Shown: positions 1 through 11,243 of the stretch, one piece after another
Numbering within the stretch: position 1 is the stretch's first letter
Layout of the letters: every line of letters starts with the position of its first letter
DNA from: Selaginella moellendorffii
Taxonomy: Eukaryota > Streptophyta > Lycopodiopsida > Selaginellales > Selaginellaceae
Length of the DNA stretch: 64,000 bases
NCBI RefSeq assembly: GCF_000143415.4
Contig: NW_003314291.1
Span: forward strand, 478,006-542,005
Reading direction: 5' to 3'
Made by a program: the position numbers and the translations under genes
Notes under the pieces: generated by a model
What the model saw: only the letters and a program-made list of their open reading frames with translations
Databases searched by the model: none
Told to the model about the DNA's origin: nothing

Positions 1-978
1 CGCGAACTAACCGCCAAGCTCTTGGTTTGCCTCTATGTGCTAGCGAGTCTCTATGTCATGTTACTCTCCAGTAATGCCAAAGAGAAGCCCGTCACTCGTC
101 ACTCGCACGCTACCAAACTTTTGTTTTTCTTCTAGCTCGGGATTGTGTTTAGGCAATCGCTATCGATCAGCAAAGACAAGGCTATACTTTGGTGAGGTCG
201 TGGTTTTCCATACATTCCTTTGATCGCATCTATGGTCGAGAGCCTCCACAGGTCAATGCTGGACCTGAATGGTGGAGAGGCTGTCCTGCTGGAAACTCAA
301 GGCGCCCAGCTCCTGCGCGACGAAGCCTCTCGAGACGAGGTCTGGACGCCGACCTTCTCTGCCGAGGATTAAAAGTTGCGACACGACATAGGTTTAGATT
401 CTTTTTTATTTGAAGTGTGAGGCGACTACCTCTTGGCCCGTGGTTTGAGGAATAGAGCAGCACTTGGATTGCCTTAGGAACTGTGAGAAGGCTAAAAAAA
501 TTTGGAACCAATTGTCCAAGCAATCAAATGTGGGTGAGATGCCAAGATTTAGTGTTTCTAACTCAACAACCTACTATAGCATGATTCAGTTTTTTCTGTA
601 GTGAGTTAAACACTAAAAGAGCTCAATTCTTTTCTGGTCTTGTTGAGCGAAATAGTTCTTGCAGAGATCTAGATAGAATATTGTTATGAGTCATTTTGAA
701 TACCAATGACTACAGATTTGCAAGATGTGAAAATGCTAATCATCTTGTTTCTCAAATACAAGAGGACTTACAATCGTTGAGGAAGGACATTTCTAGTATC
801 AAGTTCTAGCGATATGAGCTACTCAAGCAAGACAAACAAGCTTGCTTCATGAGAGAACCTCTTGTTGTTTTTCTTTGCTTGCTATTGAGCAAGGCTGCCC
901 CTACTTAGTCGACATGATAGTTGTATGGGTGGAGTCAAACATTCAAGAGTTAGGCAATCGAGAAGAAAACACCACCAG
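1..978. other. No firm gene; decayed sequence
   Basis: Only short open frames are present. One ATG frame (232-372, plus) encodes 46 residues ending in a TAA and has a balanced amino-acid mix, but I recognise no family and it has no visible splice partners. The stretch from about 500 to 980 is stop-ridden in all frames and may be the decayed upstream part of the kinase pseudogene that follows. Confidence 0.4.
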
Positions 979-1470
979 TGAAAGAGGCTTTGGCTGAATT
1001 CAAATTAATCAGTTATTGTTTTCATGGCCATCAAAGGCTTCGTAGATACAAGTTTATGCAGCTTGGGAGCCTAGAAGATCACTTACATAGCTTGTATATT
1101 GTTTCCTACATCTAAAACTAAGTAAGCTTTACATGCAGATGTGCTAGCCAGAATTGTTGGGTTGGATTGCAAAGATGAAAATACAAGAGCTCCCAAAGGA
1201 TTAAAGTACTTGTATGCCAAAGAAAATCCTCCAGTAATCTATTGGGATTTCAAATCTTACTCAAAAACAGTATCATCCCAAGCTTCCAAATATTGGTCTT
1301 GCAAAGCTGAGTCCAATCACACACAAAACACACGTTTGAACCTATTTAGTGCCAACTTATGGATATTGTGCACCCAAGCATCCCATGATAGGACTTAAGT
1401 TGGACATTTGGGGCTGTTCTTTTGGAGCTAATTATTGGACGGGAAGATTTAGAAAAAATCTTGTTGCATG
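979..1470 (+). pseudogene. Receptor-like cytoplasmic kinase (RLCK-VII/PBS1-like) pseudogene
   Basis: Translated pieces in changing frames follow the order of a plant RLCK-VII kinase. First comes a segment reading SYCFHGHQRL and [12 protein letters not shown] (the usual region is IGYC..[21 protein letters not shown]). Next is GLKYLYAKENPPVIYWDFKS, the catalytic-loop region in which the HRD-type motif has become YWD. Then, after a frame change near 1275, come HPKLPNIGLAKLSPITHKTH (the DFG region, with DFG changed to NIG), TYGYCAPKHPM (the APE region) and DIWGCSFG. The catalytic motifs are damaged, there are several frame changes and an in-frame stop, and the N lobe is missing. It is therefore a dead copy. 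Family identity is from recalled motifs; the exact ends are approximate. Confidence 0.75.
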
Positions 1471-2837
1471 AATAAGCTTATATGCATAAATGTTTAGGCT
1501 AAAGCTTTAGCCAGTTTGCAAATGGACAAACAAGGAACTCAGCATTGATTTTATCGAGATTGCAAGTTTTTATTCTTTATTACTAACTTAACTTAATGGA
1601 GTAAATGTTTGCAGAGTCATCCAAATATGTTATGGGGGAAGCATGTTCACATCATGCTTGATGTTGGCTGTGATGTCTTGGAGGCATTTTGTTTGATAAG
1701 TATTCATTTACTCCAAAAGACGAACACAAAGCCGAAATTAAGTGGAATTTCAGTAATTCTTGTAGTATATATATGATTATGTGTATAGAAATTTATCCTA
1801 ACTATGCTCACAATATCATGCATCATGCCTACTATAGAGTTCCATGGCATGTAAATGGTATGCATTTATTTTTTGCACTCCAATGGACAAAAACAAACCA
1901 AAAGATGTACAAATATGGAATCACCTTTATCATAAGGAGTAGAACCTTAACTAATAATATGTATTGATTGTTAAAAATCTATTTGTACGTTTTTTTCAAT
2001 TTCTCTAAGAGAACTTCTCGTCACCTCAAATCTACATAGATCAATTTGAGGATGGATTTTCTTGTTGTAACTTAAAAGAAGTATCTCTCTATAATTACAG
2101 CATAAATCTGTTTCTTGCCAAGTTTGATTTTTCTTCATGCACTTTAATGTAAATGGGAATGAAGAAAAGAGTAGAAGCAACTGGTCATCAAGGCCTGTTT
2201 GATTTTGTCTTTTGTTTTCTATTGTTTTCACACAAGATTTTGGCTTTTGGCACTAGAAAATTCCTAGAGCCTAGACTTCAACTCAGTATAATTCCAGTGT
2301 TCTCCAAGTAAACAACCCTTGTACCTAAAGAGTTCTGAACGATCTGTGCAAAGAAGTTTGATAAACAGCAAAGAAGCATATGAACCAAACCAAACAAAAG
2401 CAATGCGAAAGATCAAAAAGAAGGAAGAAAAACTGGAATTGTGATCATATAAGAACAACAACGTGAAATAAGGCCAAAATATTGGAGGAAGAAACAAGGG
2501 GAAAGCCCAAGGAAAGAAGATTTCACTTATACCAGATCGAATGAGTTCTATCCCACTAAACACGGCGAAGGTCAAACAGTGAAACCATTTCAGCTCGGCA
2601 TGTGCATCTGGTCATACGAATCGAGCAGAAATACTGCGACTCTTGAGCGCCTTCTCTGACTATGGCTTGCAAAATCATCACGCCGATTCTTTTCTCTCCA
2701 CTTTGCTTTGCAGACCCAATCAGCAGGATGGGTGGTTCGCTTCCGAAGCCGTGACGAAAGCAATCCTAGATTCGCGAGCTCATATATTCCTTCGAAATCC
2801 ATTTTTATATTACTTTACTTCTATCATAGTGGCGGTG
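1471..2837. other. AT-rich intergenic sequence, no gene seen
   Basis: Short frames only, none with a recognisable motif or splice structure. The part from 2590 to 2837 is richer in GC and probably contains the promoter and leader of the gene that begins near 2838. Confidence 0.4.
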
Positions 2838-4933
2838 ATGGAAGCTCGAGCATTGGCGTTCTCCACAGACAAGAACACAGGCAAACACACAGGCAACAGG
2901 ATTGAAGATCCTTCTCCTCGAGGTGTGTACAGCTCGCCATTTTTTCTTGTTCTTTGACATTTTTCGCGTGTGGGCGACTCCTGCCGCAACAGCGGACACG
3001 AAAGCAGAGGATTACCAAGCACTGCCCTTGCAGCTCGAGGCAGTGATCGCCAGCAGTCACCCAGCATCAAGTGTTCCCAAGTATGATGCACCTATACTCG
3101 AGGAGGATGACGAGCATGAGTGTTCCCAAGTATGATCCACCACCATTACCTGTACTTGAGGATGACAACCATGATTCGCAAGAGGTAACTCGAGAGTTAA
3201 GATGGTTTGTTTGGAACTGCACCAACCTTCTCTTGCAGCTAGAGGCAGTTATGGTTGGCATTGTGGATTCAGTTCAGTATACTTCTCTCGGTGGCAAGAC
3301 TCTTGCAATCAACAACGACGATGACAACCTGAGCTGGAGGAGATCCAGAGCTTCTTTCGGACAACAGGCCATCCAACCATAGCTCCAATACCATGTTGGA
3401 AAAGGGATCTGGACAAGCCGGGGATTGAGAACTCCTCCCTGGTTGTGTGCTTGTTCAGCTTAGTTCCAACAGGACATTCCCGTCGGTGCAGCTACCATCC
3501 AGAGCCGAAATTCATCTGGAGGTGGAGGAACTTAAGAAGCTAATTGGAGAGCGGACTTGGAAGCTACCGACCACTCTTCAGTCGATAAAAGAAGAAATGT
3601 GGAGCAGGCTTCTGAACGTGGGACGTCCCAGGAATTATGGGAAGAACTCAAGAACTTCCGGGGGTGGCATCGATTCTCAGTGACCAGTTCCCGACGGATG
3701 CTTCTGGAAGCATCACCAGGACATGGACCTTCTCTATTCCGTGGGGTGGATCGCTTCATAGCTCCACCCCACGGAATAGAGAAAGAAATTTGATCCAGAA
3801 ATCCACCCCAAAATTTCTGGATTTCAGAAATTTGCAAAAGCAGCACAACAAGATGGAGAAGAACAACCAGCTTCAGTCTTTTGGCAGAGGTTGCAAGGCA
3901 ATGGCACCAGCACCGTGAGAAAGCACAGGAGGCCTCCAGACAAGAATAGTGATGAACAAGAACTTGTGGCAGCGATGGCTGAGGAGTCATCCTACAAGGT
4001 ATGTCTCTGTGGACAGGAATCAGATATGTATTTGTACTAAGATGTACACTGAACAGGTGCTAAAGTCTCATGCAGCAGCAGGATCTCGAAAGTTGAGGCA
4101 AGTTGATGTTTCATCGACACCAGTTTGGCGGAGCCTGCGAGGCGATGGCACCAGCACCGTGGGAATGCACAGAAGGTTTCCATCCAAGAATAGTGAAGAA
4201 CATGCAGCAGCAATGGCCGAGGAGTGATCCTACAAGATATGTCAGGAATCAGATGTATTCGTACTAAGATGGACATTGAACAGGTGCTAAAGTCCCATGC
4301 AGCCACAGGAATTCCATCTCAGAAGTTACTGGCTAGCGGCACTGGTGACACTAAGGAGGCTAGCAGCAATGCCTCACCACCAGCAGCATCGCCACCACCT
4401 TTTATGTGGCGGTGGTTCCCTCGAAGCTTGGGCGAGGATGGTGGGAAGGCCAAGAGGATCAACACCGAAATGTTTCAAGAAGCTGAAGAGACTTCAATAT
4501 CAAGGTCTCAGAGTTTAGTGTTTGCGGGGTGAGCAACGGCAGCAGCAGTGCCAGTGAATTCGTCGAGTTATTTGAAGGAGAAGGCATTAGCAGCAGTGAT
4601 GCCATCCTGAACTCGCTGTTGGAAGGCGAAGGTGGCGGCAGCAGCAGCAATGCAGATCTTCAGCTGGCTTCCTCCAATGATCTCAACTTGCAAGCGATGG
4701 CTGTGTCAGCAACCCCGCTGCTTCTTCCAATCCATGCCGTGGTGCTGGTTGCGCTGCTCTTCCTCTTCTTGCTCTCCTTCCTCTTGGTGATCAAGAGGAG
4801 GTGGGGGAGGAGGAACAGAGGGCTCCTGAGTTCCAGCTTTCGATGCAAATGCATCAGGATGGGCAGTGGACGGGATCAAGTTGTCGCAAGCATGGCTAGG
4901 TACTTGGATAAAACCTTGAAGGCGGTGGCCTAA
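2838..4933 (+). CDS. Putative multi-exon gene with internal repeats and a C-terminal membrane segment; function unknown
   Basis: I do not recognise the family. A clean first intron supports expression at some time: exon 2838-2922 (ATG start) joins 2993 onward through a 70-nt GT-AG intron and keeps the frame, giving an acidic stretch with VPKYDAPILEEDDEHE. That VPKYD..P..LEDD block is repeated in another frame about 50 nt later. Further GT-AG pairs occur at 3186-3240 and 3997-4056. The 3880-4330 part is a tandem duplication of a unit of about 240 bp (VLKSHAA, GDGTST and MAEE segments appear twice). The last frame, up to the stop at 4933, is rich in Ser/Gly/Glu and ends in a strong hydrophobic segment (about 4708-4788) followed by basic residues, as in a single-pass membrane protein. 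A full intact reading frame could not be assembled, so this may be a young gene or a decaying one. Confidence 0.35.
3730..3783. repeat. Perfect 21-bp inverted repeat with 12-nt loop
   Basis: The arm at 3730-3750 (ending in CCGTGGGGTGGA) is the exact reverse complement of 3763-3783 (starting TCCACCCCACGG). The 12 bases between them would form the loop. It lies within the putative gene at 2838-4933. Confidence 0.9.
3793..3822. repeat. Second perfect inverted repeat, 10-bp stem
   Basis: ATCCAGAAAT at 3793-3802 pairs exactly with ATTTCTGGAT at 3813-3822 around a 10-nt loop. It starts ten bases after the larger hairpin, and its loop repeats the CCACCCC motif found in that hairpin's arm. Confidence 0.85.
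3880..4330 (+). repeat. Tandem duplication, unit about 226-244 bp
   Basis: Matching landmarks occur twice: ATGGCACCAGCACCGTG (3901 and 4145), ATGGC(T/C)GAGGAGT.ATCC (3975 and 4213) and CAGGTGCTAAAGTC.CATGC (near 4054 and 4280). Spacing of 244, 238 and 226 shows one duplicated unit with later small deletions. In the second copy the codon after MAEE is a stop. Confidence 0.8.
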
Positions 4934-7100
4934 CACTGCGTGATGATCCCCATCGGGAGTGATAGAACTTCGGTGGCAGATTTTCATCGGCCGGAAGCAA
5001 TAGTTACATTGCCAATAGCTTTGTGTCGCAGCTGATGCCAAAGGCTGAGAAACGATGCATGCAAAGCCTTTTCTCGTGCAAGCCACGAACGAAAGGAAGA
5101 ACAGTGAGCGAAAGAAATTGTTTTGTCAGCTGCGGCCATGAACATCACCTGAAGAGTGAATGCGCAAACAGTGCCTCCATCAAGCCCCCACACAAAGGTT
5201 TTCCCAATGTTTGTAGCGGCAGCTAAGAAGGCCATCCTCACTATATTTAAACAAAGCTGTGTGATCAACATAGTTCTAGAAAAACTACGAAATGGATCCA
5301 GAGAGCCACTTCGTACCTGATGTCTAGGGACTTCAACTTAGCCGATCCAATCGCACAATGTTCGTCCATGGAGATGTCGTGTGAAAAACATCCAAGATAA
5401 AAATTAAGAAGGAAACAATCCGCACACCATTCCCTCAATTTCAAACATTGTTCTGTGGACACAGCTCTCACTATGAAGAAGCAAGTTCCATTGGGATGAA
5501 TTGGAGCCCTTATGGAGCTAATAGGAAACCATTTTCGATGCACTGGATTGACAACCTGTTCAAAAACTTGATTTTAATCATATTCCTTCATTTAAAACAG
5601 TAACTCAGCATCTAGGCACATATCCAATCCCCCAGATTAAAACACGTGCCTACGTTGGTAACGCTTCAATTTTGGTTTTAGTGGCGCTTCTTTCTTAGGA
5701 CTGCTGGTTTGTCTTTCTATTTATCCCTGCATTTTAGTGCTGTTCAGCCAGCATCAGATCAAGATTGCCTCCTCCTTATTGCGTTAATGGACTTGATGTC
5801 CTCTGCAAAGAAGTAGCGAGCATAGATTTTCACATTCAAGTGGTAAGAAAGCTTCTTAGTATAATTCCTTCTTTCTTTCCATCCATCCAAGATTTTTGAA
5901 ATCTGGCAGGAACCACATCTCCTGAGAGTCTCAATATGAAGTTTGCAGCAATGGTAAAGCCATACTATAATGTTACAAAACCTTCTTGCTGGTTTTATAC
6001 CAGCTCTCTCAATAGCTCAATGCTAATTGTGGTCACAGAAGACATTTTTCACTAATGAAATGAGCGCATCTAGGCTTAATATGCAAGAATACTATAATAG
6101 GAAGTTCCTCACTGTTGATTGGGTGCTGCACTACCCTGCAAATCTGGATGGGCATATTCCTAGTAAGTATATAAAAGTCTTTAGTTTTCTCTGACACAAG
6201 TTTTTAGCAGTGGTCCGAGAATGTACACTAAAGAATGATCAGGCAAAAAAAAATGAAGAATCATGAATTGCAACACAAGAAAAACCATAAGTTGGATTTT
6301 AGAGAATCCTATTTAAATAATATTCTCATCATTTGATAAATGGACTAGAGTACTCTGGTCAAAGATGGTAACACTTCTTTCTTACTTCTGTCCAAACATA
6401 ATATTATCACCATCTTCGCAAGCACCATTGATTTATCATAAGTTACAATGCAACTACAATTCTATAACTTTCTCTTTGCATAGTTTGGTATTTTACAATC
6501 TGGAGTATTTATATGTCAATAGACTTGCAATACAAAGCCCCTATGGTGCACTTACTAAGGTTTTTAAATAGCCTTAATCTTTTTCAATCTAATCTTAAAA
6601 TTGTAGCATACTATGTGAAATGTTTTTTGCATCATTTCATAAACACTGTTCGGATTTTCACTCATTTACCATTGTGAAATAACAGGGGGTATTCCAAACA
6701 TCAACTCAAGAATATTGGGATCTGGGATCATGTAATGCTAATGTAAAATTTAGAACAAGGTCAAGTGATTTGCAAATATAGATTTATGACTTTTGACTAG
6801 ATAGAACACTATTAGTAGTAGAACATGGTGCTTCTGATGCTACATGTCATGTTGGGAATATACATCTTTAATCTAAATAGAAATTACTAAATATTAAGTC
6901 TTAGTCATAATTTTTTATTCTCATTATTTGGCATTAAATACTGAAAGAAAAGAAAAGTTTGCAGTAAAAATCCACAATCGCCTGACCATAAAGGCAATCG
7001 AGGATCGACGAGTTGGAACTCCAGCAAGTTCCTTTATTACAGGATGTAGTGCACTTTCCAGATGCCCTAAGTGCTCGAATCCGAGTGTCAATTCGAAATC
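4934..7100. other. No convincing gene
   Basis: A 67-residue open frame at 5023-5226 (GTG-initiated, in frame with an ATG at 5035) contains a Cys/His cluster, CFVSCGHEHHLKSEC. Its spacing (C-x3-C-x3-H-x4-C) is not a canonical zinc knuckle. The rest is AT-rich, with only short frames and poly-A/T tracts. Confidence 0.35.
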
Positions 7101-7114
7101 CCCACTAATTCCAC

Positions 7115-7345
7115 TCACCTGGCCTGTATCTCCTCGAAGACTCTCCTCGCGGCTTCCAAATCCCCACACTTTGCAAACATATTGATGTCCAGGGGAGTGT
7201 CCTCGGGTAATCCGTGATCCGGGATGATCCCGAGCAAGATCCGCGCCTGCGTGATGGATGGGATGCTCACGATTCCGCAGGCGACGCTAAAGAATGTGAT
7301 GTTTTCCACATGGCGTGGAAGAGCTGGAGCGGCGCAGAGTTTCAA
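7115..7345 (-). pseudogene. PPR (pentatricopeptide repeat) protein remnant
   Basis: On the minus strand an open frame reads ITFFSV..ACGIV, then RILLGIIPDHGLPEDTPLDI, then NMFAKCGDLEAARRVFEEI. The last block matches the plant PLS-type repeat signature (NMYAKCG.LEAARRVFDEM), and the one before it matches the usual linker between repeats. Only about 1.5 repeats remain, the frame lacks a natural start, and it runs into stops after QAR. Organelle RNA-binding PPR proteins normally have ten or more repeats, so this is a fragment. Confidence 0.75.
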
Positions 7346-7554
7346 ACAAGCTGTTATGTATTAAGGGAGAGTTTATGAAGAGAGGTTCTTCCATTCCAAT
7401 CCTAAGAAATGCCACTCATGCACGGATGAAGTGGATGACGAAGAAAAGAAGGGGTGAAAAAGGAAGTAGAGCCTCAAACTTGAATTCCAAAGTTGATAAG
7501 CTAATACCCTTCCCCCTCTGGTCTATATGGCTCGAGTGCATAGTTGCCGGAAAA

Positions 7555-8172
7555 CGTGTGAAACTTAAAAAACATAACGTTTTAAACGCGTTAAACGCTG
7601 TTCTAAACTCCCAATGCGTTTGCATTATTTGCAAAAAGAGACAAAAGTTTCTTTAGGGTTTCTTCAAAGTTCTTGTGGTCATGATAGGAATTGGAGGACG
7701 CCGCAAATGCTGGACTGGAAGCATGTGATACAAGTAGAGCAGCACTGGACATGTAAGTATTGTCATGAGATTCACACTGGGGGGTGAGCACATCTCGCTA
7801 GAGTTCGGGCAAGAGGTGTGAAAACGTGCAAGGCAATGAGGGATGAGGTTCTTAAAAAAGCTCATAGCAGTTTTCCGATTCCGAGCTAGCAGACCCAGCA
7901 GATGCCAATGATGGGCATCTGCTGTAGCAAGCCGCACAAGGTTCAGGGGGGCTAGTAGAATCTATGGTGGCAATCTAAACTGGCTTCTTCTTTCATTTGT
8001 TTTAGTATGTTATTTGGTTTGGTTTTATAAACTTAATATCAGATTAAAGTGTCTTTAGTAAATATTAGTGTTTTCATAATCATTTTAAGCTTTAACATGT
8101 AAACGTTGGATTGTCCTGAAAAAAACGTTTTAAACGGCTTTTAAATGTCAACACGTTGGAACGTTTGCACGT
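7555..8172. other. Short-frame region bounded by AACGTTTTAAACG motifs
   Basis: No gene recognised. AACGTTTTAAACG occurs near 7576 and again near 8127, each followed by further AAACG/AACG motifs, as in the subterminal repeats of some small DNA transposons. No terminal inverted repeats or target duplication could be fixed, so the element assignment is only a suggestion. Confidence 0.2.
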
Positions 8173-9167
8173 CTAGCTGCAACTATTCTCGAGTGTGCTG
8201 TTCCTCCAAACCGCAACTGGGTGAGGGGAGAACATCAGCCGTGTCTCCTCATCAAAATCACACTTGAACCCCGAGCAAGTGCGAGTGTAGACGCTAGGCA
8301 GGTTCGAGAGCACGCCGGCCGTCTCAGGCGATGTCACCAGGTTGTAGTCGTTGCACAGGTCCTGGACAATCCCCAGTCCCTGGCTCCTGCTCCGCGCCTT
8401 GCACACGTACATGCGTGGCCAGTGCATCCACGCAAAGTGCCACTCGTCTTTGAGGTCCGTGATCACCACCCACGGCTTGAGGGTGCGGCATTTGATGTTC
8501 ACTCCCAGCAACATCACGAGCGCCCTCCATATGTGCAGCTCGTTAATCTCTTCCTTGATATAGTAGCCAATGATGATGTCCTCGGCCACACACATGTACA
8601 CGAGCATCATGTCCAGTGCGAAGCGGAGGGTGTAGGGGAACTCCTCACCCGCGGTCGAGCTCCATATCTCCTGCACGAAGTCTATGCGTCAACTACATGC
8701 GGCAGCCTGAAAAGATCGCCAACTTTGGCACGCTCCTCCAGGTACGTTACCGTGTCCCGTGGCCTCCTGCTATTCCACCCTGCGAAGGCTTCGCACTCGA
8801 TTTCCTCCCGCGGGTTTAGCCACCCTTCCCCTCTCATAACCTCGATCTTCAACCGGGCGAGGACAAGCTTACAGTCTTCAAGTGTCATGAGATGGACCTC
8901 ACACGTTCTGTTGCGTTGAATGCTATCTACTCCAACAGAGTCACTCCGGTGGAATGTTAGCTCGTCTCCGGGAAAGATGGCGGCGTTACGTTCCAGAGGA
9001 CGGCCGTCCCTCGCCAAGAAGCCTCTGTCCCCCACCTTCCTCCACGCCCTGTCTATAATCTCAAGAGCCCCTGCGTCTGGAATATCAAACAGCGCCAGAA
9101 GTGACCCGTCTACGCCCCTGACCTGGCACTTGCCCATCGGATGTGGCAGCACTGGATATGACTTCAT
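8173..9167 (-). pseudogene. Hypothetical protein with ubiquitin-like N-terminal region; reading frame broken near 8682
   Basis: The likely start is the ATG at 9167-9165 (MKSYPVLPHPMGKCQVRGVD). The first 75 residues have a beta-grasp-like pattern: a hydrophobic strand, then a DGR.LE turn, then FPGDELTFHRS. This resembles ubiquitin-like folds weakly; no family is named with confidence. The first frame stops at 8682 after FRLPHVVDA. A second open frame resumes within 5 bases as RIDFVQEIWSS and runs 160 more residues to a stop at 8173. The two halves look like one protein split by a single-base indel. Alternatively, an 80-nt GT-AG intron (GTAACG...GTGCAG) would join them in frame (RPRDT then EIWSS), so calling it a pseudogene is not certain. 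It lies just downstream of the Kelch gene on the same strand. Confidence 0.45.
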
Positions 9168-9355
9168 AGTCTTGAGTAGAAAGACGCTAAACTGCAGGTA
9201 AGAAGCGCAGGGGATCAGTCGGGTGAGCGGCCAACACATAAAACGCGTACCGGATTCCCCCCTGAAGCAATCAGAGAGCCTCGACCCTTGATTCTCGCGT
9301 GCACCAAGCTCATGTTACACAAGTGATCTCCTCCGTTCGCAGAAACAAATGAAAT

Positions 9356-10530
9356 TTAAGCACTTACCTCAGTAGCCAAACGAGGTTCAGCACACACTAC
9401 GGTCCACTTGAAAGACTCCATGTTCAGTAGCATGGTTTCTTCTGTAGCGCCTAGTGTATAGATAGATATAAGAGGTACTTGGAGCATGGAAGAATTAAAC
9501 TTACCACCAACATCGTCTCCAGTGACAGCAGTTGCAAAACGTGCGGCAGGTACGAGGGTGGGACCTTGATCTGGATACCAGGACCATTGACGCTGCAAAC
9601 ATTTTGGCTACTTGATCAGAGCTAACATCTTAAGACTCCGTGCCTACATTTACAAGATTCAGTGCGTATAGGTTCTTGCAAAAGCCAGATGAACCAGCTC
9701 CAAAAAGGTAGAGATGGTCGTCTTTATGCACAGCAGCATGGAAAGCAAGCGGTGGTGGAATGGATCCACTGCCATGGAGGTATGGAATTGATATATATAT
9801 AACCTTACATTAACCAGCTCCCACTGCTTGCTTTTCAAATCGAGTGCATGTACCCGAGGGTGCAGCTGACCCTCAAAATCCACACGGCCATACACCCATA
9901 TTTTGCTCCTGATCAGGGTGGCGGAGTGACCACGAGTTGCACCCTACATAAAACCGCATGAAGATACAACGAGACAGCCTTGAAATGCTTACCGGAATGC
10001 TTCCCCCCCTTTCCATAAGTGACCACTCATTGTTATTCGTGTCAAATTCATAGACTGTATATATCACACGGAGATGAGCCCAAGGCATGAGAAAAGAGGA
10101 AAGCAAGAACCACACAGTACCGCATATTTTCATCAGACGGAATGCCAACAACGAGCAAGAGCGTTCTTCCACTTGCTAACTGCAAAGCTCGTCGCAAAGC
10201 CCGCTATAAACAACTTGAATAGCCTCAACTCACCAGGCAATGGCCGGCGCACGACACGGAACAAGGTTGGGCTCTCGACCACTTCAAGCTTCCCAAGTCC
10301 AAAACCTCCACGAGAGTGTTATAAAGAACTTGAGAAAGATCCACGCTACTTAAACTCACCAGCACATCGTTCAAGTATTGGTCCGCGAAGCATCCTCCCA
10401 CCACATACATCTTCTCCTCGATGGCAGCCGCGCTGTGCTGCAAGGGATTCAAGGTAAAAACCAAGCACAAGGACCAGAAAAATGGCATAGCAGGGATCGG
10501 GCTTGTGGGAGAACATCTATCAACTGCCAT
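9356..10530 (-). CDS. Kelch-repeat protein (galactose-oxidase/kelch superfamily), multi-exon
   Basis: At least six minus-strand exons encode successive Kelch blades. Exon 1 (10530-10360) holds HSAAAIEEKMYVVGGCFADQ and joins exon 2 (10305-10234, LDLGSLKWSRAQP) across a 54-nt GT-AG intron in phase 0. Exon 3 starts at 10179 (LASGRTLLLVVGIPSDEN). Later exons give YEFDTNNNEWSLM, then RGHSATLIRSKIWVYGRVDF with HALDLKSKQWELV, then AAVHKDDHLYLFGAGSSGF, and finally MESFKWTVV. These are the usual G-G, Y-D and W landmarks of Kelch blades. The last visible exon ends at a GAG|GTAAGT donor, so a further 3' exon may exist below 9356. The start is uncertain: an ATG at 10541 in another frame is also possible. 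No catalytic residues were looked for; a protein-interaction role is only the family default. Confidence 0.75.
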
Positions 10531-10593
10531 TGAGGCGGCATATTGGGATACAGCCGCTTAAACAAGTACCCCACCGCACCCACAGCACAAAAT

Positions 10594-10601
10594 CTTTTAT
10601 A
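10594..10601 (-). promoter_or_regulatory. Possible TATA box of the Kelch gene
   Basis: The minus strand reads TATAAAAG here, 53-64 bp upstream of the two candidate start codons. Position fits a core promoter, but there is no other support. Confidence 0.3.
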
Positions 10602-10945
10602 ACAATCATGGTGGCAAGTTTACCCTAAGAGGATTATCCCAGCTAAAGCATTTTTGAAATTGATGTTGTGAGATCTTGGGGGAAACGAGCTCGAGGACAA
10701 GAAAGTCGCTTGAAAAGGGACGTCCATCATCATTTTACATACAAACAATCATAAACAATAATCCTCTATCATGTTCTTTCAATTCAACCATGGTTGTTTT
10801 CCAGACAATGAATTATTAAAACACACTATCAAAGGCTGCGCAACTATTAAGTCTTTCAGTCAGTAAGATACTATTTGAGACTACTGCGCTTGTTTGTAAC
10901 TAGAAAATCTGGAAGAAGAACAGTAAAAACGAGAGAAGGAACACG

Positions 10946-11243
10946 TTGAAGCTACCTCATAAACTGAGCAGTCTTGTGTTTGTGTGGAACTTCCCTCCTC
11001 CCAAGTTTGTGCTTTGCATTGGCGCCAAAGAAGTAAACAATGCAGAGAGGGTCTTTGGTCCAACGCAATGGAAAGAGCTCCGGGAGATGCTAGCTGTTTG
11101 GAAGGTATTCCAATCCCGGATAGAGACCTCTAACAAGTTTTTGCTTTCTTTTAGGAAAATATTTGGAATGTGACGAGAAGTGTGGAGAATGCAAGAGCTG
11201 CAAGGCCAAGGCCACTGGCTCTCCAAGGCCAAGTTGTTCCTTA
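10946..11243 (+). CDS. Possible two-exon remnant, function unknown
   Basis: An open frame ending ...TQWKELREMLAVWK at 11104 is followed by a 50-nt GT-AG interval with a pyrimidine tract (GTATTCCAATCC...CTTTTAG). It then continues in frame as ENIWNVTRSVENARAARPRP to a TAA at 11243. Splicing would give one reading frame of about 80 residues. The start is not clear and no family is recognised. The phase agreement across the intron is the only support. Confidence 0.25.

Noticed and set aside
3532-3990. Minus-strand open frame of 152 codons
   Set aside because: It runs through the hairpins and the tandem duplication, has no recognisable domain and opposes the strand with splice signals.
8221-8919. 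Plus-strand open frame of 232 codons
   Set aside because: Antisense of the ubiquitin-like gene, which has better composition and motif content. The plus frame is rich in His/Arg/Ser as expected of a shadow.
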